A DNA stretch of 64,000 nucleotides, taken from NCBI RefSeq assembly GCF_023499215.1, contig NZ_JAKHSK010000003.1:62001-126000 (forward strand), in the 5' to 3' direction. Numbering within the stretch: the stretch's first letter is position 1; each line of letters begins with the position of its first letter. Under the pieces are notes generated by a model that worked only from the letters and a program-made list of their open reading frames with translations, made no database searches and was not told where the DNA came from. Shown in pieces: positions 52,159 to 61,660 of the stretch. A program made the position numbers and the translations under genes. The stretch is from Zunongwangia pacifica (lineage in GTDB: Bacteria > Bacteroidota > Bacteroidia > Flavobacteriales > Flavobacteriaceae).

Positions 52159-55100
52159 TTAAAATGATGCGTTCAGTCCAAAAGTGAATGTTCTTGGTTT
52201 TGGATAAGCAGTGTAATCTATACCTGCAGATGGAATTCCATCTAAAGCTTTATTAGTATCAACTTCTGGATCTAATCCAGAATAATCAGTTAAGACAAAG
52301 AGATTTTGACCATTCACATACAATCTTAATGTATTAAATACACTACTTTCTTTAAGATTAAAGTTATAGCCTAAAGTCGCATTTTGCATTCTTAAGAAAT
52401 CTCCTTTTTCAAGAAATCTTGTGGAAACATCGGGAGCGTTAGATGGTGATTCACCATTATTAACGACATCTTTTGTTACATTACGACCATTGTTAATTGC
52501 CCCTTTTGTAAAGAAAGCATTCTCTGTATTATTATAAATATAATGACCAAATTGTCCTGCAAAGAATAAGCTTAAATCCCAGTTCTTATATTCAGCTCTT
52601 GTTGAAATACCTAAGTTAGTTTTTGGTAAGGCACTTTTACCAATAAACTTTTGTACATCACCATCAGGATAAATACTTTGTCCATTTTCATCAAATCCTC
52701 CAAATTCTCGAAGATAATATGAAAATAGAGGCTGCCCACCAGTAAGTAACTGAGCATAAGCACCAGTAAGTCCCTGCCCGTTAATTTCACCAGTTTTGTT
52801 TTGACCATTGTAATCCTTAACCATATTATCATTATAGGCTACATTAAAGCCAAAATTCCAGAACCAATCTTCAGAATCTATAATATTATAATCAATAGCA
52901 AACTCAACTCCCTTATTAATGATATTAGCATCAAGATTTCTATAGATGAATGGTTGAGGTGATGGTTGTGCGGAGAATACCTGAATCAGTAGATCTGTAG
53001 TATTTTTATAATAAAAATCTAAAGATCCGCTTAATCTATCCTGCATAAATCCAAAGTCTAAACCTAGGTTGGTTTGACTGGTTTCTTCCCATTGTAAATC
53101 TTTGTTTTCGTAAGCAACTCTGCTAAATGTGGGGTAGTTATTAAATACTCCATCATCATCAATTGATGGATCACCATATCTTTCTCTTACATCATATTGG
53201 TTATATGGAATTTCCTGATTTCCAGTTATACCATAACCTAATCTAAGTTTTAATGTAGAGAAGGTTTCTGGAATAAAATCTTCCTCAGATAGTTTCCATG
53301 CAAAAGCTGCCGATGGGAATACCCCATATTTGTTATTTTCTCCAAATCTTGTGGAGCCATCAATTCTCATCGTTGCAGTAAATAAGTATTTTCCTGCCAG
53401 TTCATAGTTCAATCTGGTGAAAAAAGATTGTAGTTCATCTTTAGTATTAAATGTTCCTTCAGCCACACTTTTTATTGGTAATTCAGCCTGAAAATCTACA
53501 AAATGTTCTGTTAGAGGGAACAATCGCTGAACATATAAACCATTAGTATCATACATGTAATTTTGATATGAGCCTAAAACATTACTGCTTAATAAGTTTC
53601 TGGCGTACTTAAGTGTTTCTATCATTCCGTCTAAATCGGTTGTTGGAAATCCAAATCCTGAAGTGTTATAGCCTTTTCTTTTAAAGTCTTGAAATGAATA
53701 CCCTAGTAACGCTTCAAACTTTGAGTTTTCAAACTGTTTTTGGTAATTCAGGGTTAATTCTAATAATCTATTTGTAGTCTCTATTTGATTTAAACTACCC
53801 CGACCATTATTAGGAACACCAGATTGAATACCGGTTAATGCACCAGATACAGCGGCTTCTCTGTTGGATTCTGACGTATCGTAACCCAAGTTTAATTTTG
53901 CATTTAAACCTTCAAGAAGCTCATAATCAGCAGAGAAATTTAATAAAGCTCTATTTGTTTCTGATTCATCTGAAGTATACTTTAAAAGCGCCAATGGATT
54001 AATAATACTACCCTGCGGTTGAAAGTCTGGATCTGCCGGGAAAGTAGGGTTGGCCTGATAAGCAGAACCTAATAAATCTCCTTGAAAACCTGCGTTATTA
54101 GATATAGGAGCTCTGGTATCGTTTACTTGAGAAAAAGTAGACTGTAAGTTTAGTTTTAATTTGTCTTCAAATAAACGTTGTGTGATATTAAATCTCCCTG
54201 AAATTCTTTCTAAGGAAGAGTTCTCAATTATACCTTCCTGATCTGCATAACTTAAGGATGCTCTGTAATTACCAGTCTTATAAGAATCAGAATATGATAG
54301 ATTGTGCACTTGCGAAAAAGCAGTCCGAGTGATTTCATCTTGAAAATCGGTATCAGCACCCTGATCTAATATTGCTAAGTCACCACCTAATGAAGTAACG
54401 GCATCTAAATATTCCTCTCTTCCTAAGAGATCATATTTATTTGCTGAATTTGCAATACTTAATGTAGAGCCATACTCTAGTTTACCATCGCTACCTCTAC
54501 CAGATTTAGTAGTAATTATTACTACCCCGTTAGCACCCCTAGAACCATAAATGGCCGTTGCCGAAGCATCTTTTAAAACGCTCATGCTCTCGATATCTGA
54601 AGGGTTTAAGAAGTTAAGCGGGTTTTTAGCCGAACTTGACCCAAAACCAACATCACCTCCTCCGGCAGAAGTATCATTACCCGCAAGAGGTACACCATCA
54701 ATAACGAATAATGGATTGTTACCACCTCTTACAGAAGAGGTACCACGAATTCTAATGTTTACACCTCCACCAGGTTCACCACTGGTCGTTGTAATTTGTA
54801 AACCGGCAGTTTTACCCTGAATTAATTCTTCAGGTGAAGATATAACCCCTTGATTAAAATCTTCTGCAGAAACAGTTGCTACAGCGCCTGTCGCATCTTT
54901 AACGGTGGTAGAACCATATCCAATAACAACAACTTCACTTAGCGCAGCTGCATCTTCAGACATAGTCACATTAATGGTAGATCTACCATTAACTTTAACT
55001 TCTTGCTGGGCAAAACCCACAAAACTAAAAACGAGCGTTGCATTACTCGCAACGTCATTTAAAGTAAAGTTACCATCAAAATCTGTTGTTGTACCATTAG

Positions 55101-55242
55101 AGGTACCTTTTACCAGAATGTTCACTCCTGGGATCGGCATAGAGCCATCTGTCACTGTTCCCGAAACCGTTTGAGCTTTTGCAAATGAAAAGCTTAATAC
55201 AGCTATAAGGAACAAACTGATCCTTAATAATCCTTGTTTCAT
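52159..55242 (-). CDS. SusC/RagA TonB-linked outer-membrane transporter
   Basis: A 1,027-residue outer-membrane transporter. After the signal peptide (1-23, ending AKAQ) come a carboxypeptidase-regulatory-like domain (about 24-95, VSGTVTDGSMPIPGVNILVK), the TonB-box region (ALSEVVVIGYGS), a plug with IRIRGTSSVRGGNNPLFVIDG and a barrel whose last strand ends in FTFGLNASF. It imports the ligand presented by SusD, powered by TonB. It is the first gene of the minus-strand operon. Confidence 0.96.
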   Translation of the reverse strand: MKQGLLRISLFLIAVLSFSFAKAQTVSGTVTDGSMPIPGVNILVKGTSNGTTTDFDGNFTLNDVASNATLVFSFVGFAQQEVKVNGRSTINVTMSEDAAALSEVVVIGYGSTTVKDATGAVATVSAEDFNQGVISSPEELIQGKTAGLQITTTSGEPGGGVNIRIRGTSSVRGGNNPLFVIDGVPLAGNDTSAGGGDVGFGSSSAKNPLNFLNPSDIESMSVLKDASATAIYGSRGANGVVIITTKSGRGSDGKLEYGSTLSIANSANKYDLLGREEYLDAVTSLGGDLAILDQGADTDFQDEITRTAFSQVHNLSYSDSYKTGNYRASLSYADQEGIIENSSLERISGRFNITQRLFEDKLKLNLQSTFSQVNDTRAPISNNAGFQGDLLGSAYQANPTFPADPDFQPQGSIINPLALLKYTSDESETNRALLNFSADYELLEGLNAKLNLGYDTSESNREAAVSGALTGIQSGVPNNGRGSLNQIETTNRLLELTLNYQKQFENSKFEALLGYSFQDFKRKGYNTSGFGFPTTDLDGMIETLKYARNLLSSNVLGSYQNYMYDTNGLYVQRLFPLTEHFVDFQAELPIKSVAEGTFNTKDELQSFFTRLNYELAGKYLFTATMRIDGSTRFGENNKYGVFPSAAFAWKLSEEDFIPETFSTLKLRLGYGITGNQEIPYNQYDVRERYGDPSIDDDGVFNNYPTFSRVAYENKDLQWEETSQTNLGLDFGFMQDRLSGSLDFYYKNTTDLLIQVFSAQPSPQPFIYRNLDANIINKGVEFAIDYNIIDSEDWFWNFGFNVAYNDNMVKDYNGQNKTGEINGQGLTGAYAQLLTGGQPLFSYYLREFGGFDENGQSIYPDGDVQKFIGKSALPKTNLGISTRAEYKNWDLSLFFAGQFGHYIYNNTENAFFTKGAINNGRNVTKDVVNNGESPSNAPDVSTRFLEKGDFLRMQNATLGYNFNLKESSVFNTLRLYVNGQNLFVLTDYSGLDPEVDTNKALDGIPSAGIDYTAYPKPRTFTFGLNASF

Positions 55243-55290
55243 AAAAATAATTTTACAGTTTGATTAACTAAACCTTATAATTTCCAGTTG

Positions 55291-55323
55291 TAAATCTAAT
55301 AAATTTTTACACTAAAAAATCAA
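55291..55323 (-). promoter_or_regulatory. Possible promoter of the SusC/SusD operon
   Basis: On the minus strand, TTG (55323-55321), 22 bases, then TAGATTTA (55298-55291) match the consensus except at the last base. It would give a leader of about 45 nt. The rest of the 288-base region upstream of SusC is AT-rich without a gene. Confidence 0.35.
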
Positions 55324-55530
55324 GAATCATCAATCCGTAAAGCTTATCGTTTAAGGAAAAATTAAATATTAGCACCCTTTTTTTATAATATGATAATCGT
55401 GTATTTTTAACACTTATTTGGTGAATGCTAATAATAATGCGGTTTAAGCAGATTTTAACAGAAAATAAGCGTAATTGTAACGTTTATGATTAAAATTGTT
55501 GAAAACTCAGAAAAAAAAATATCAGTAACG

Positions 55531-56406
55531 TTATTTTACAGCTATTTTTAAGCTCTTTTTGGCAATTCTAACCTTAATCTTCTGAGTATTTTCGATAAAT
55601 TCCCCATCAATTTGAAAGGCGATTGGCTTTTTACATTTAATTATTGCTTGATCTGTAGCAATAGTTTCGGCGAAATCTGGGTTAAATTTTACATCTTCTC
55701 TTAACGTGCCTAAAATTTCAGTAATATCTAGGTTTTTAAAGATTATAATTTCAAATTTTCCATCATCGTGTTGCCCTTCAGGATTAATTTTGGCACCTGT
55801 ACCATATTTTGTGCAATTGGCGATGGCCAGCATTATACCTTTATGGTGATAAACTTTACCAGCAACTTCAACTTCATATTCGTATGGATATTTACTTTTA
55901 ATCAATGTAGGAATCGATTGCATTAAATAACCAAACTTACCACGGATGGAGGCCGCTTCATAATTTTTAATCAACTCGGCATTTAAACCAATATCACTTA
56001 AATGAAGGCATAATTCATCATTAATTTGTAAAACATCTAAACTGGTAAAATGATCGCCCAGAGCAACTTCAATTTGTTGTTTTCTTTTTTCAGGAATACC
56101 AAGGTTTAAAGCCAGTCCATTTGCAGATCCTCCAGGGAAAATAGCTATTGGCAGGTCTTTATGGAGTAAGGCTTCAGCAACAATTTTTACCGTACCATCA
56201 CCGCCAACCACTAAAACGCGTTCTGGTTGAATTTGGTCGACTTCCTCTTTAATCTTTTTAATATCGTTTTTACCGGTAGTTTTAAAGAGATGAAACTCGC
56301 AGTTAATCTGTTCTACCGCAAGTTGCACTTCTGTAATAAGACCGTCTTTCTCTTCTCCTCCCGAAATTGGGTTTACGACCATTAAAATATTCCTAAAGTC
56401 TGCCAT
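55531..56406 (-). CDS. Diacylglycerol-kinase-family lipid kinase
   Basis: A 291-residue cytoplasmic kinase of the DAGK/YegS family. The nucleotide-binding motif is GGDGT (68-72), preceded by VVNPISGG near the start, and PGGSANGLALNLGIP follows in the substrate region. It probably phosphorylates a diacylglycerol or related lipid. It is divergent from an App1-type phosphatase that would do the reverse reaction. Confidence 0.9.
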   Translation of the reverse strand: MADFRNILMVVNPISGGEEKDGLITEVQLAVEQINCEFHLFKTTGKNDIKKIKEEVDQIQPERVLVVGGDGTVKIVAEALLHKDLPIAIFPGGSANGLALNLGIPEKRKQQIEVALGDHFTSLDVLQINDELCLHLSDIGLNAELIKNYEAASIRGKFGYLMQSIPTLIKSKYPYEYEVEVAGKVYHHKGIMLAIANCTKYGTGAKINPEGQHDDGKFEIIIFKNLDITEILGTLREDVKFNPDFAETIATDQAIIKCKKPIAFQIDGEFIENTQKIKVRIAKKSLKIAVK

Positions 56407-56473
56407 ATCTGTATTATTGCGATTAAAATTAACTAATTTGAGCTAGTCTATTCTTTATAAAAAACTAAAAAAT

Positions 56474-57442
56474 TTGAAACTTGACTTAAAACTTTATCGG
56501 GGCTATGCAAATGATCAGGAATTAGTGGTTTTTGGACATCTTTTTAAAAGCTGGGCACCCGATAAATATCGTTTAGATCGCAAGGGTATAAAACATACTT
56601 CGGCTATTATTCACAAGTTTAGGATTAAACCTTTATCTAATTACGAGATACATTTAGGCTTTAACGGAAAAGAATGGAAAACCAAAACCATGGAAGATGG
56701 TTATTTTAGATTTACAGTTCCGTTTGAAGAAAAATTAGAAAGCGGTTGGCATCCATACGAGGTGTTTGCAAAAATGGAAGGTAAATTTGGGATTATCGAA
56801 AAAGGAGAGCTATTAAAACCATACGATAGTCAGCTTGGTATTATTTCAGATATCGACGATACTTTTTTAATCTCTCACAGTAACAGCTTTTTTAAAAAGC
56901 TATATGTCATGCTATCCAAAAATGTTAATCGAAGAAAGGTCTTCGAAGATGTGGTAGATCATTACAAAGCATTAAGCAAGGCAGGACAGGATAGTGAGCA
57001 CGCTTCAAATTCTTTTTTTTATGTTTCAAGTAGCGAATGGAATTTATATGACTTTATTGTAGAATTCGCCGATATGCACGATTTACCCAAAGCGGTAATT
57101 AAGCTGAAGAAAATAAAAACCGGAATTTCAGATTTTGTAAAAACGGGTAGGGGAAATCATGATCATAAATTCCAAAAGGTAAAAGATATCATTTCATTTT
57201 ATCCAAATTTAGAATATGTTTTATTAGGGGACGATTCGCAGCAGGATGTGCACATTTATGAGCGTATTTGTAAAACCTATCCTGCCAATGTAAAATCGAT
57301 TTATATTCGGCAAACCGGAAAAAAACAGAAAGAAGAAGTGCACCAGGTTTTAAGTAATATCGAAAGTTTAAATGTAAGTACCTGTTATTTTAAAGATAGC
57401 CAGCAGGCCATTACACATTCTAAAAAGCTGGAAATTATTTAA
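56474..57442 (+). CDS. App1-like phosphatidate phosphatase (DUF2183)
   Basis: A 322-residue HAD-like phosphatase of the App1/DUF2183 family. The catalytic motif is SDIDDTFL with Asp126 and Asp128 (DxDDT), preceded by an N-terminal beta-rich domain (about 1-115). The LLGDDSQQD stretch supplies the C-terminal metal-binding acidic residues. It should remove the phosphate of phosphatidate. The start is TTG at 56474: there is no ATG upstream, and the frame is closed by a TAG at 56444. The DAGK gene is divergent, 67 bases away. Confidence 0.87.
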   Translation: MKLDLKLYRGYANDQELVVFGHLFKSWAPDKYRLDRKGIKHTSAIIHKFRIKPLSNYEIHLGFNGKEWKTKTMEDGYFRFTVPFEEKLESGWHPYEVFAKMEGKFGIIEKGELLKPYDSQLGIISDIDDTFLISHSNSFFKKLYVMLSKNVNRRKVFEDVVDHYKALSKAGQDSEHASNSFFYVSSSEWNLYDFIVEFADMHDLPKAVIKLKKIKTGISDFVKTGRGNHDHKFQKVKDIISFYPNLEYVLLGDDSQQDVHIYERICKTYPANVKSIYIRQTGKKQKEEVHQVLSNIESLNVSTCYFKDSQQAITHSKKLEII

Positions 57443-57515
57443 GCCGAAATAAGGAATTTCGATACACATTTTTTAAAGTGGAATCTTATCTTCGCATTCC
57501 GCTAAAATTTTTATT

Positions 57516-59642
57516 GTGAATTTAGATCAGTTTGTCATTAAAAAGCTTGGCCTTTCGGCTAAAAACGTTCAAAATACTATCAAATTACTTCAGGAAGATG
57601 CTACCGTGCCCTTTATTGCGCGTTATCGAAAGGAGCAAACCGGTAATTTAGATGAAACTCAAATTCAGCAAATTTTAGAAGAGCTTCAATATTTTAAAAA
57701 TCTTGAAAAACGGAAGCAATCGATTCTGGAAGCTATAGAAAGTCAGGATGCGCTTACCAATCAATTAAAATCGAAGATCGAAAATGCTGAAAATCTTACT
57801 ATTCTCGAAGATTTATACCTGCCATTTAAGAAAAAACGTAAAACCAAGGCCGATACCGCCAGAGAAAATGGATTAGAACCACTGGCCAAAATGATCATGG
57901 CGCAAAACTCGCCAGATATTTATGCTGCAGCATCAAAATTCGTTAAAAATGAGATCAATTCTGAAGCTGAAGCGCTGGAAGGGGCCAAGCATATTATTGC
58001 GGAATGGATTAACGAAAATCAGTTTGTGCGGAATCGTATTCGGCAGTTATATTCCAGAAAAGCTGAAATATCTTCAAAAGTGATAAAAGCAAAATCGACT
58101 GAAGAAGAAGCGCAAAAATTTCAGCAATATTTTGATTGGCAAGAATTTTTAAAGAGAATTCCGTCACATCGATTTTTAGCGATTTATAGAGGTGATAAAG
58201 AAGGAATTTTGAAGTTGAAGATTGAAGTCGATAAAGCCGAAGCACTAAAAATAATTACCGATTCAATTATCAAAAATCGACATTCAGCATCCGCCACTTT
58301 AATCGAAGAAGCTGCAACCGATGCCTTTTCGCGCTTATTAAAACCATCATTCTTCACCGAATTTTTAAATGAAACCAAGCTAAAAGCCGATGAAGAAGCG
58401 ATAAAAGTTTTCTCACTGAATTTAGAACAGTTACTCATGGCACCACCTTTGGGTGAAAAACGAATTTTGGCGATTGATCCGGGATTTAAATCGGGTTGTA
58501 AAGTGGTGTGCCTGGATGAAAATGGGAAGTTAGAGCATAACGAAAATATTTATCCGCATCCACCACAAAAAGAGCATAGTCTTGCGGCTAAAAAAATCAA
58601 GTCATTAGTAAATGCTCATAAAATTGAAGCGATTTCCATCGGTAATGGAACCGCAAGCCGGGAAACCGACCAGTTTATAAAAGCAATTCCTTTTGATCGT
58701 GATGTCGAAGTGTATGTGGTGAACGAAGCCGGAGCTTCGGTATATTCCGCTTCAAAAGTGGCTCGGGAAGAATTTCCTAATTACGATATTACGGTTCGTG
58801 GCGCAGTTTCTATTGGTCGAAGGTTAAGTGATCCATTGGCAGAATTGGTGAAAATCGATCCAAAATCTATAGGAGTAGGGCAGTACCAACACGAAGTAGA
58901 TCAAAATTTATTAAAACAACGCCTGGATACCACGGTGATGAGCACTGTTAATAAAATAGGCATCAACCTGAATACAGCGAGTAAAGAATTATTGTCTTAT
59001 GTGAGTGGTTTAGGACCATCTTTAGCTGAAAATATTATAAAAACCAGAACTGAAAAAGGTGCTTTTCAATCTAGAAAAGAGTTATTGAAAGTTCCGCGTT
59101 TGGGGGCTAAGGCTTTTGAGCAGTCGGCCGGATTTTTAAGAATTAAGAATGCTAAAAATCCTTTGGATAATTCAGCCGTACATCCTGAAAGTTATACGAT
59201 TGTCGAAAAAATGGCGAAAGATCTATCAGTAGAAATTTCAGATTTGATAGGTAATAAAAAAAGACTTCAGCAAATAAAATTAGAGCACTATATTACTGAA
59301 AATACAGGATTACCAACGTTAAAAGATATTTTAGCAGAATTGGAAAAACCTGGGGTAGATCCAAGAGAGAAAATTAGCATATTCTCTTTCGAAGAAAGCA
59401 TACGCGAAATAACCGATTTGAAACCGGGAATGAAATTACCGGGATTAGTGAATAATATTACCAATTTTGGTTGTTTTGTGAATATTGGTTTAAAACAAAG
59501 CGGATTGGTACATATCTCGAAATTATCCAATACGTATGTTAGTGATGTCACTCAGATTGTCCGATTGAATCAGGAAGTTGAGGTTACTGTTTTAGAAGTT
59601 GATCTGGCTAGAAAAAGGATTCAGCTTTCGATGGTAGATTAA
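57516..59642 (+). CDS. tex: Tex-family RNA-binding protein
   Basis: A 708-residue cytoplasmic protein, close to the usual Tex length. It has the N-terminal Tex domain (AKNVQNTIKLLQEDATVPFIARYRKEQTG), a YqgF/RNase-H-like domain (RILAIDPGFKSGCKVV), helix-hairpin-helix motifs (GINLNTASKELLSYVSGLG) and a C-terminal S1 domain (about 638-706, PGLVNNITNFGCFVNIGLKQ). It starts with GTG. Tex is a conserved transcription and RNA-associated factor. Confidence 0.97.
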   Translation: MNLDQFVIKKLGLSAKNVQNTIKLLQEDATVPFIARYRKEQTGNLDETQIQQILEELQYFKNLEKRKQSILEAIESQDALTNQLKSKIENAENLTILEDLYLPFKKKRKTKADTARENGLEPLAKMIMAQNSPDIYAAASKFVKNEINSEAEALEGAKHIIAEWINENQFVRNRIRQLYSRKAEISSKVIKAKSTEEEAQKFQQYFDWQEFLKRIPSHRFLAIYRGDKEGILKLKIEVDKAEALKIITDSIIKNRHSASATLIEEAATDAFSRLLKPSFFTEFLNETKLKADEEAIKVFSLNLEQLLMAPPLGEKRILAIDPGFKSGCKVVCLDENGKLEHNENIYPHPPQKEHSLAAKKIKSLVNAHKIEAISIGNGTASRETDQFIKAIPFDRDVEVYVVNEAGASVYSASKVAREEFPNYDITVRGAVSIGRRLSDPLAELVKIDPKSIGVGQYQHEVDQNLLKQRLDTTVMSTVNKIGINLNTASKELLSYVSGLGPSLAENIIKTRTEKGAFQSRKELLKVPRLGAKAFEQSAGFLRIKNAKNPLDNSAVHPESYTIVEKMAKDLSVEISDLIGNKKRLQQIKLEHYITENTGLPTLKDILAELEKPGVDPREKISIFSFEESIREITDLKPGMKLPGLVNNITNFGCFVNIGLKQSGLVHISKLSNTYVSDVTQIVRLNQEVEVTVLEVDLARKRIQLSMVD

Positions 59643-59682
59643 AACCAAAAAGACACTGCGATATGTTGGGTCTTTTTGGTTT
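59642..59682 (+). terminator. Terminator after tex
   Basis: AAACCAAAAAGAC and GTCTTTTTGGTTT form a perfect 13-bp stem that overlaps the tex stop codon by one base, followed by GGATTTTTTT. Confidence 0.75.
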
Positions 59683-59725
59683 GGATTTTTTTAATATCGT
59701 TTTATAGATTTAAATTATTCCTGAT

Positions 59726-61078
59726 TTATCGAAATGTTCCCGATGGAAAGACCACAACGCTTTCGTGACCATTTTTTCCAACTGCAGAGACACCAAAGAA
59801 AAAATTATCTATTACGATTCCGTCCAAAGTAAATTCTGTAAGGTTCTTATCTATAAATCTAGAATGCTGCCATTGTGGAGCAGTGGTATCGCGCCAGTAG
59901 ATCTTATAACCAGCAGCATCTTTTACTGCTTCCCATCTTAGTTTAGTATTAGCTTCTACAATTCCCCCAATTTCTACTTTTTTAGGAGCTGGTGGCGCCC
60001 AGGCAAGACTTGCCAGATTAATAGCATTTACGGCAGTCAGTTTTTTGGCATAATCAAAATTAACACCTTCGATCACGTCTCCATATTCGATTCCATTTTC
60101 AGTTCTTATATCCTGGTGTTGGCGATTATAATTTTCGTGAGCTTCCATAATACGTACACCGGCAAAACCAAGATCGTTGAAGGGGCGATGATGCCCGCCA
60201 CGACCAAATCGGTCTAGACGATAAATCATCATAGGGTTCATTTCAGGCATATAAATTTGAGTGGTTTTATGAATATACCGTGCCAATTGCCGGGAAATAC
60301 CATCTACCTCACCACCATAAAACCGTCGCATATTTCTTTCGTTTTCTGTTTCAATTGGAGGTACGGGTTCAGAAAAAATCCTGAAATCTCGATTACTAAT
60401 TACACCGTCTACGCCTTCTATATTACCAATCATGTCATTGTTTAAAATGCCAATAATATCCCAGTTATTCTTTTTGGCATATTCAGCTAAACCTTTACCA
60501 CCAAAAAGTCCCTGTTCTTCACCACTTAAACCTACATAAACAATGCTGTTTTCAAATTCATATTGCGAAAGGACCCGGGCAGCTTCCATAGTGCCTGCCA
60601 TACCACTCGCATTATCATTGGCGCCGGGAGCATCAATTTTAAAGTCCATTGTATTACTGGCTCTGGAATCGATATCGCCACTCATTATAATATAGCGGTT
60701 TGGATATTTTGTTCCCTTCTGAATGGCAACTACATTAACGACCCAGGCATCTTTGGGAATTCTACTACCATCTTCCTTTGTTACAAAATCCTTTTGATAA
60801 AAAACGTCCATACAGTTGCAATCTGAAGCGATATTATCGAATTCAGATTTTATCCAGCGCCTGGCAGCACCAATTCCGCGTGTATCCGAAAGAGTATCGC
60901 TAAAAGTATTTCGAGTGCCAAAGCTTATTAGTTTTCTAATATCAGCTTCGATACTATCGGCTGATATTTTTGAAATGATATCATATATTTTGGCATCTGT
61001 TTCCTGTGCTACAATAGTTTTTCCAGAAAATGATAGTGCAGCAAACATTAATAAGCTAAGAGGTAATTTTTTCAACAT
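59726..61078 (-). CDS. M28-family zinc peptidase with C-terminal fibronectin-like domain
   Basis: A 450-residue exported protein (signal 1-24) of the M28 aminopeptidase family, with a fibronectin type III-like domain from about 365 to 450. The second to fifth metal-site residues are present: Asp155 in PGANDNASG, the Glu187-Glu188 pair in LSGEEQG, Asp215 in NNDMIG and His321. The first ligand, normally His in a GHxDS motif, is Asp135 in SGDIDS. The enzyme may still bind zinc through Asp, or be altered in activity. Substrate unknown. Confidence 0.85.
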   Translation of the reverse strand: MLKKLPLSLLMFAALSFSGKTIVAQETDAKIYDIISKISADSIEADIRKLISFGTRNTFSDTLSDTRGIGAARRWIKSEFDNIASDCNCMDVFYQKDFVTKEDGSRIPKDAWVVNVVAIQKGTKYPNRYIIMSGDIDSRASNTMDFKIDAPGANDNASGMAGTMEAARVLSQYEFENSIVYVGLSGEEQGLFGGKGLAEYAKKNNWDIIGILNNDMIGNIEGVDGVISNRDFRIFSEPVPPIETENERNMRRFYGGEVDGISRQLARYIHKTTQIYMPEMNPMMIYRLDRFGRGGHHRPFNDLGFAGVRIMEAHENYNRQHQDIRTENGIEYGDVIEGVNFDYAKKLTAVNAINLASLAWAPPAPKKVEIGGIVEANTKLRWEAVKDAAGYKIYWRDTTAPQWQHSRFIDKNLTEFTLDGIVIDNFFFGVSAVGKNGHESVVVFPSGTFR

Positions 61079-61150
61079 AAATAAGATGGTTTTTGGATAG
61101 GTAATTTACATAAACTTTAAGTGTTTTTGCAAGTAGGTTAATAAGAACAG

Positions 61151-61178
61151 AAAAGCCCCGGTATAAACCGAGGCTTTT
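61151..61178 (-). terminator. Terminator of the YtxH gene
   Basis: AAAAGCCCCGGT and ACCGAGGCTTTT form a 12-bp stem with one mismatch and a four-base loop. On the minus strand the 3' arm ends in TTTT. Confidence 0.65.
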
Positions 61179-61199
61179 CGTATGCAATGAATCCTTTGT

Positions 61200-61490
61200 T
61201 TAGCTAGCTTTCATCTCGTGAATTTCAGCCTTAGCTTCATTTATTTTTTCTTCAGTTTTTGAATTAGAAAAACTTGCTTTGGTTTTAGCTTTTAGAGCAT
61301 CGATTTTATGACCTACAGAATCTGAAAAATCTGTAACTCTACCTTTTGCTCCTTTATAATAGTTATCGCTGGTATCTGCAATTGCTTTTCTGGTATCTTT
61401 TCCTTTTTTAGGTGCAAATAATAATCCTGCAACAACACCTGCAGCAGCTCCTGATACTAGTCCTATTAAAATTTTTCCTCCTGATCTCAT
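61200..61490 (-). CDS. YtxH-domain protein
   Basis: A 96-residue protein of the YtxH/gas-vesicle-like family. It has an N-terminal glycine-rich membrane segment (GKILIGLVSGAAAGVVAGLLFAPKKGKDTR) and a helical, alanine- and lysine-rich tail. Such small proteins are linked to general stress in several bacteria; function is not established. It has its own terminator and stands alone. Confidence 0.87.
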   Translation of the reverse strand: MRSGGKILIGLVSGAAAGVVAGLLFAPKKGKDTRKAIADTSDNYYKGAKGRVTDFSDSVGHKIDALKAKTKASFSNSKTEEKINEAKAEIHEMKAS

Positions 61491-61660
61491 AGTTTAGTTT
61501 TTATAGTTCGTAAATTATTGTATCGTAAAATTACTTATATACAGGTTTATAGCCTTATTTATCGAGTTAATCTTGATATAAACTTTGTTGAGATTTCTCA
61601 ATATTTTTAACAATTATAGCTTTTACAAACTCATTTACCTTATTAAAACCTTATTAAACT

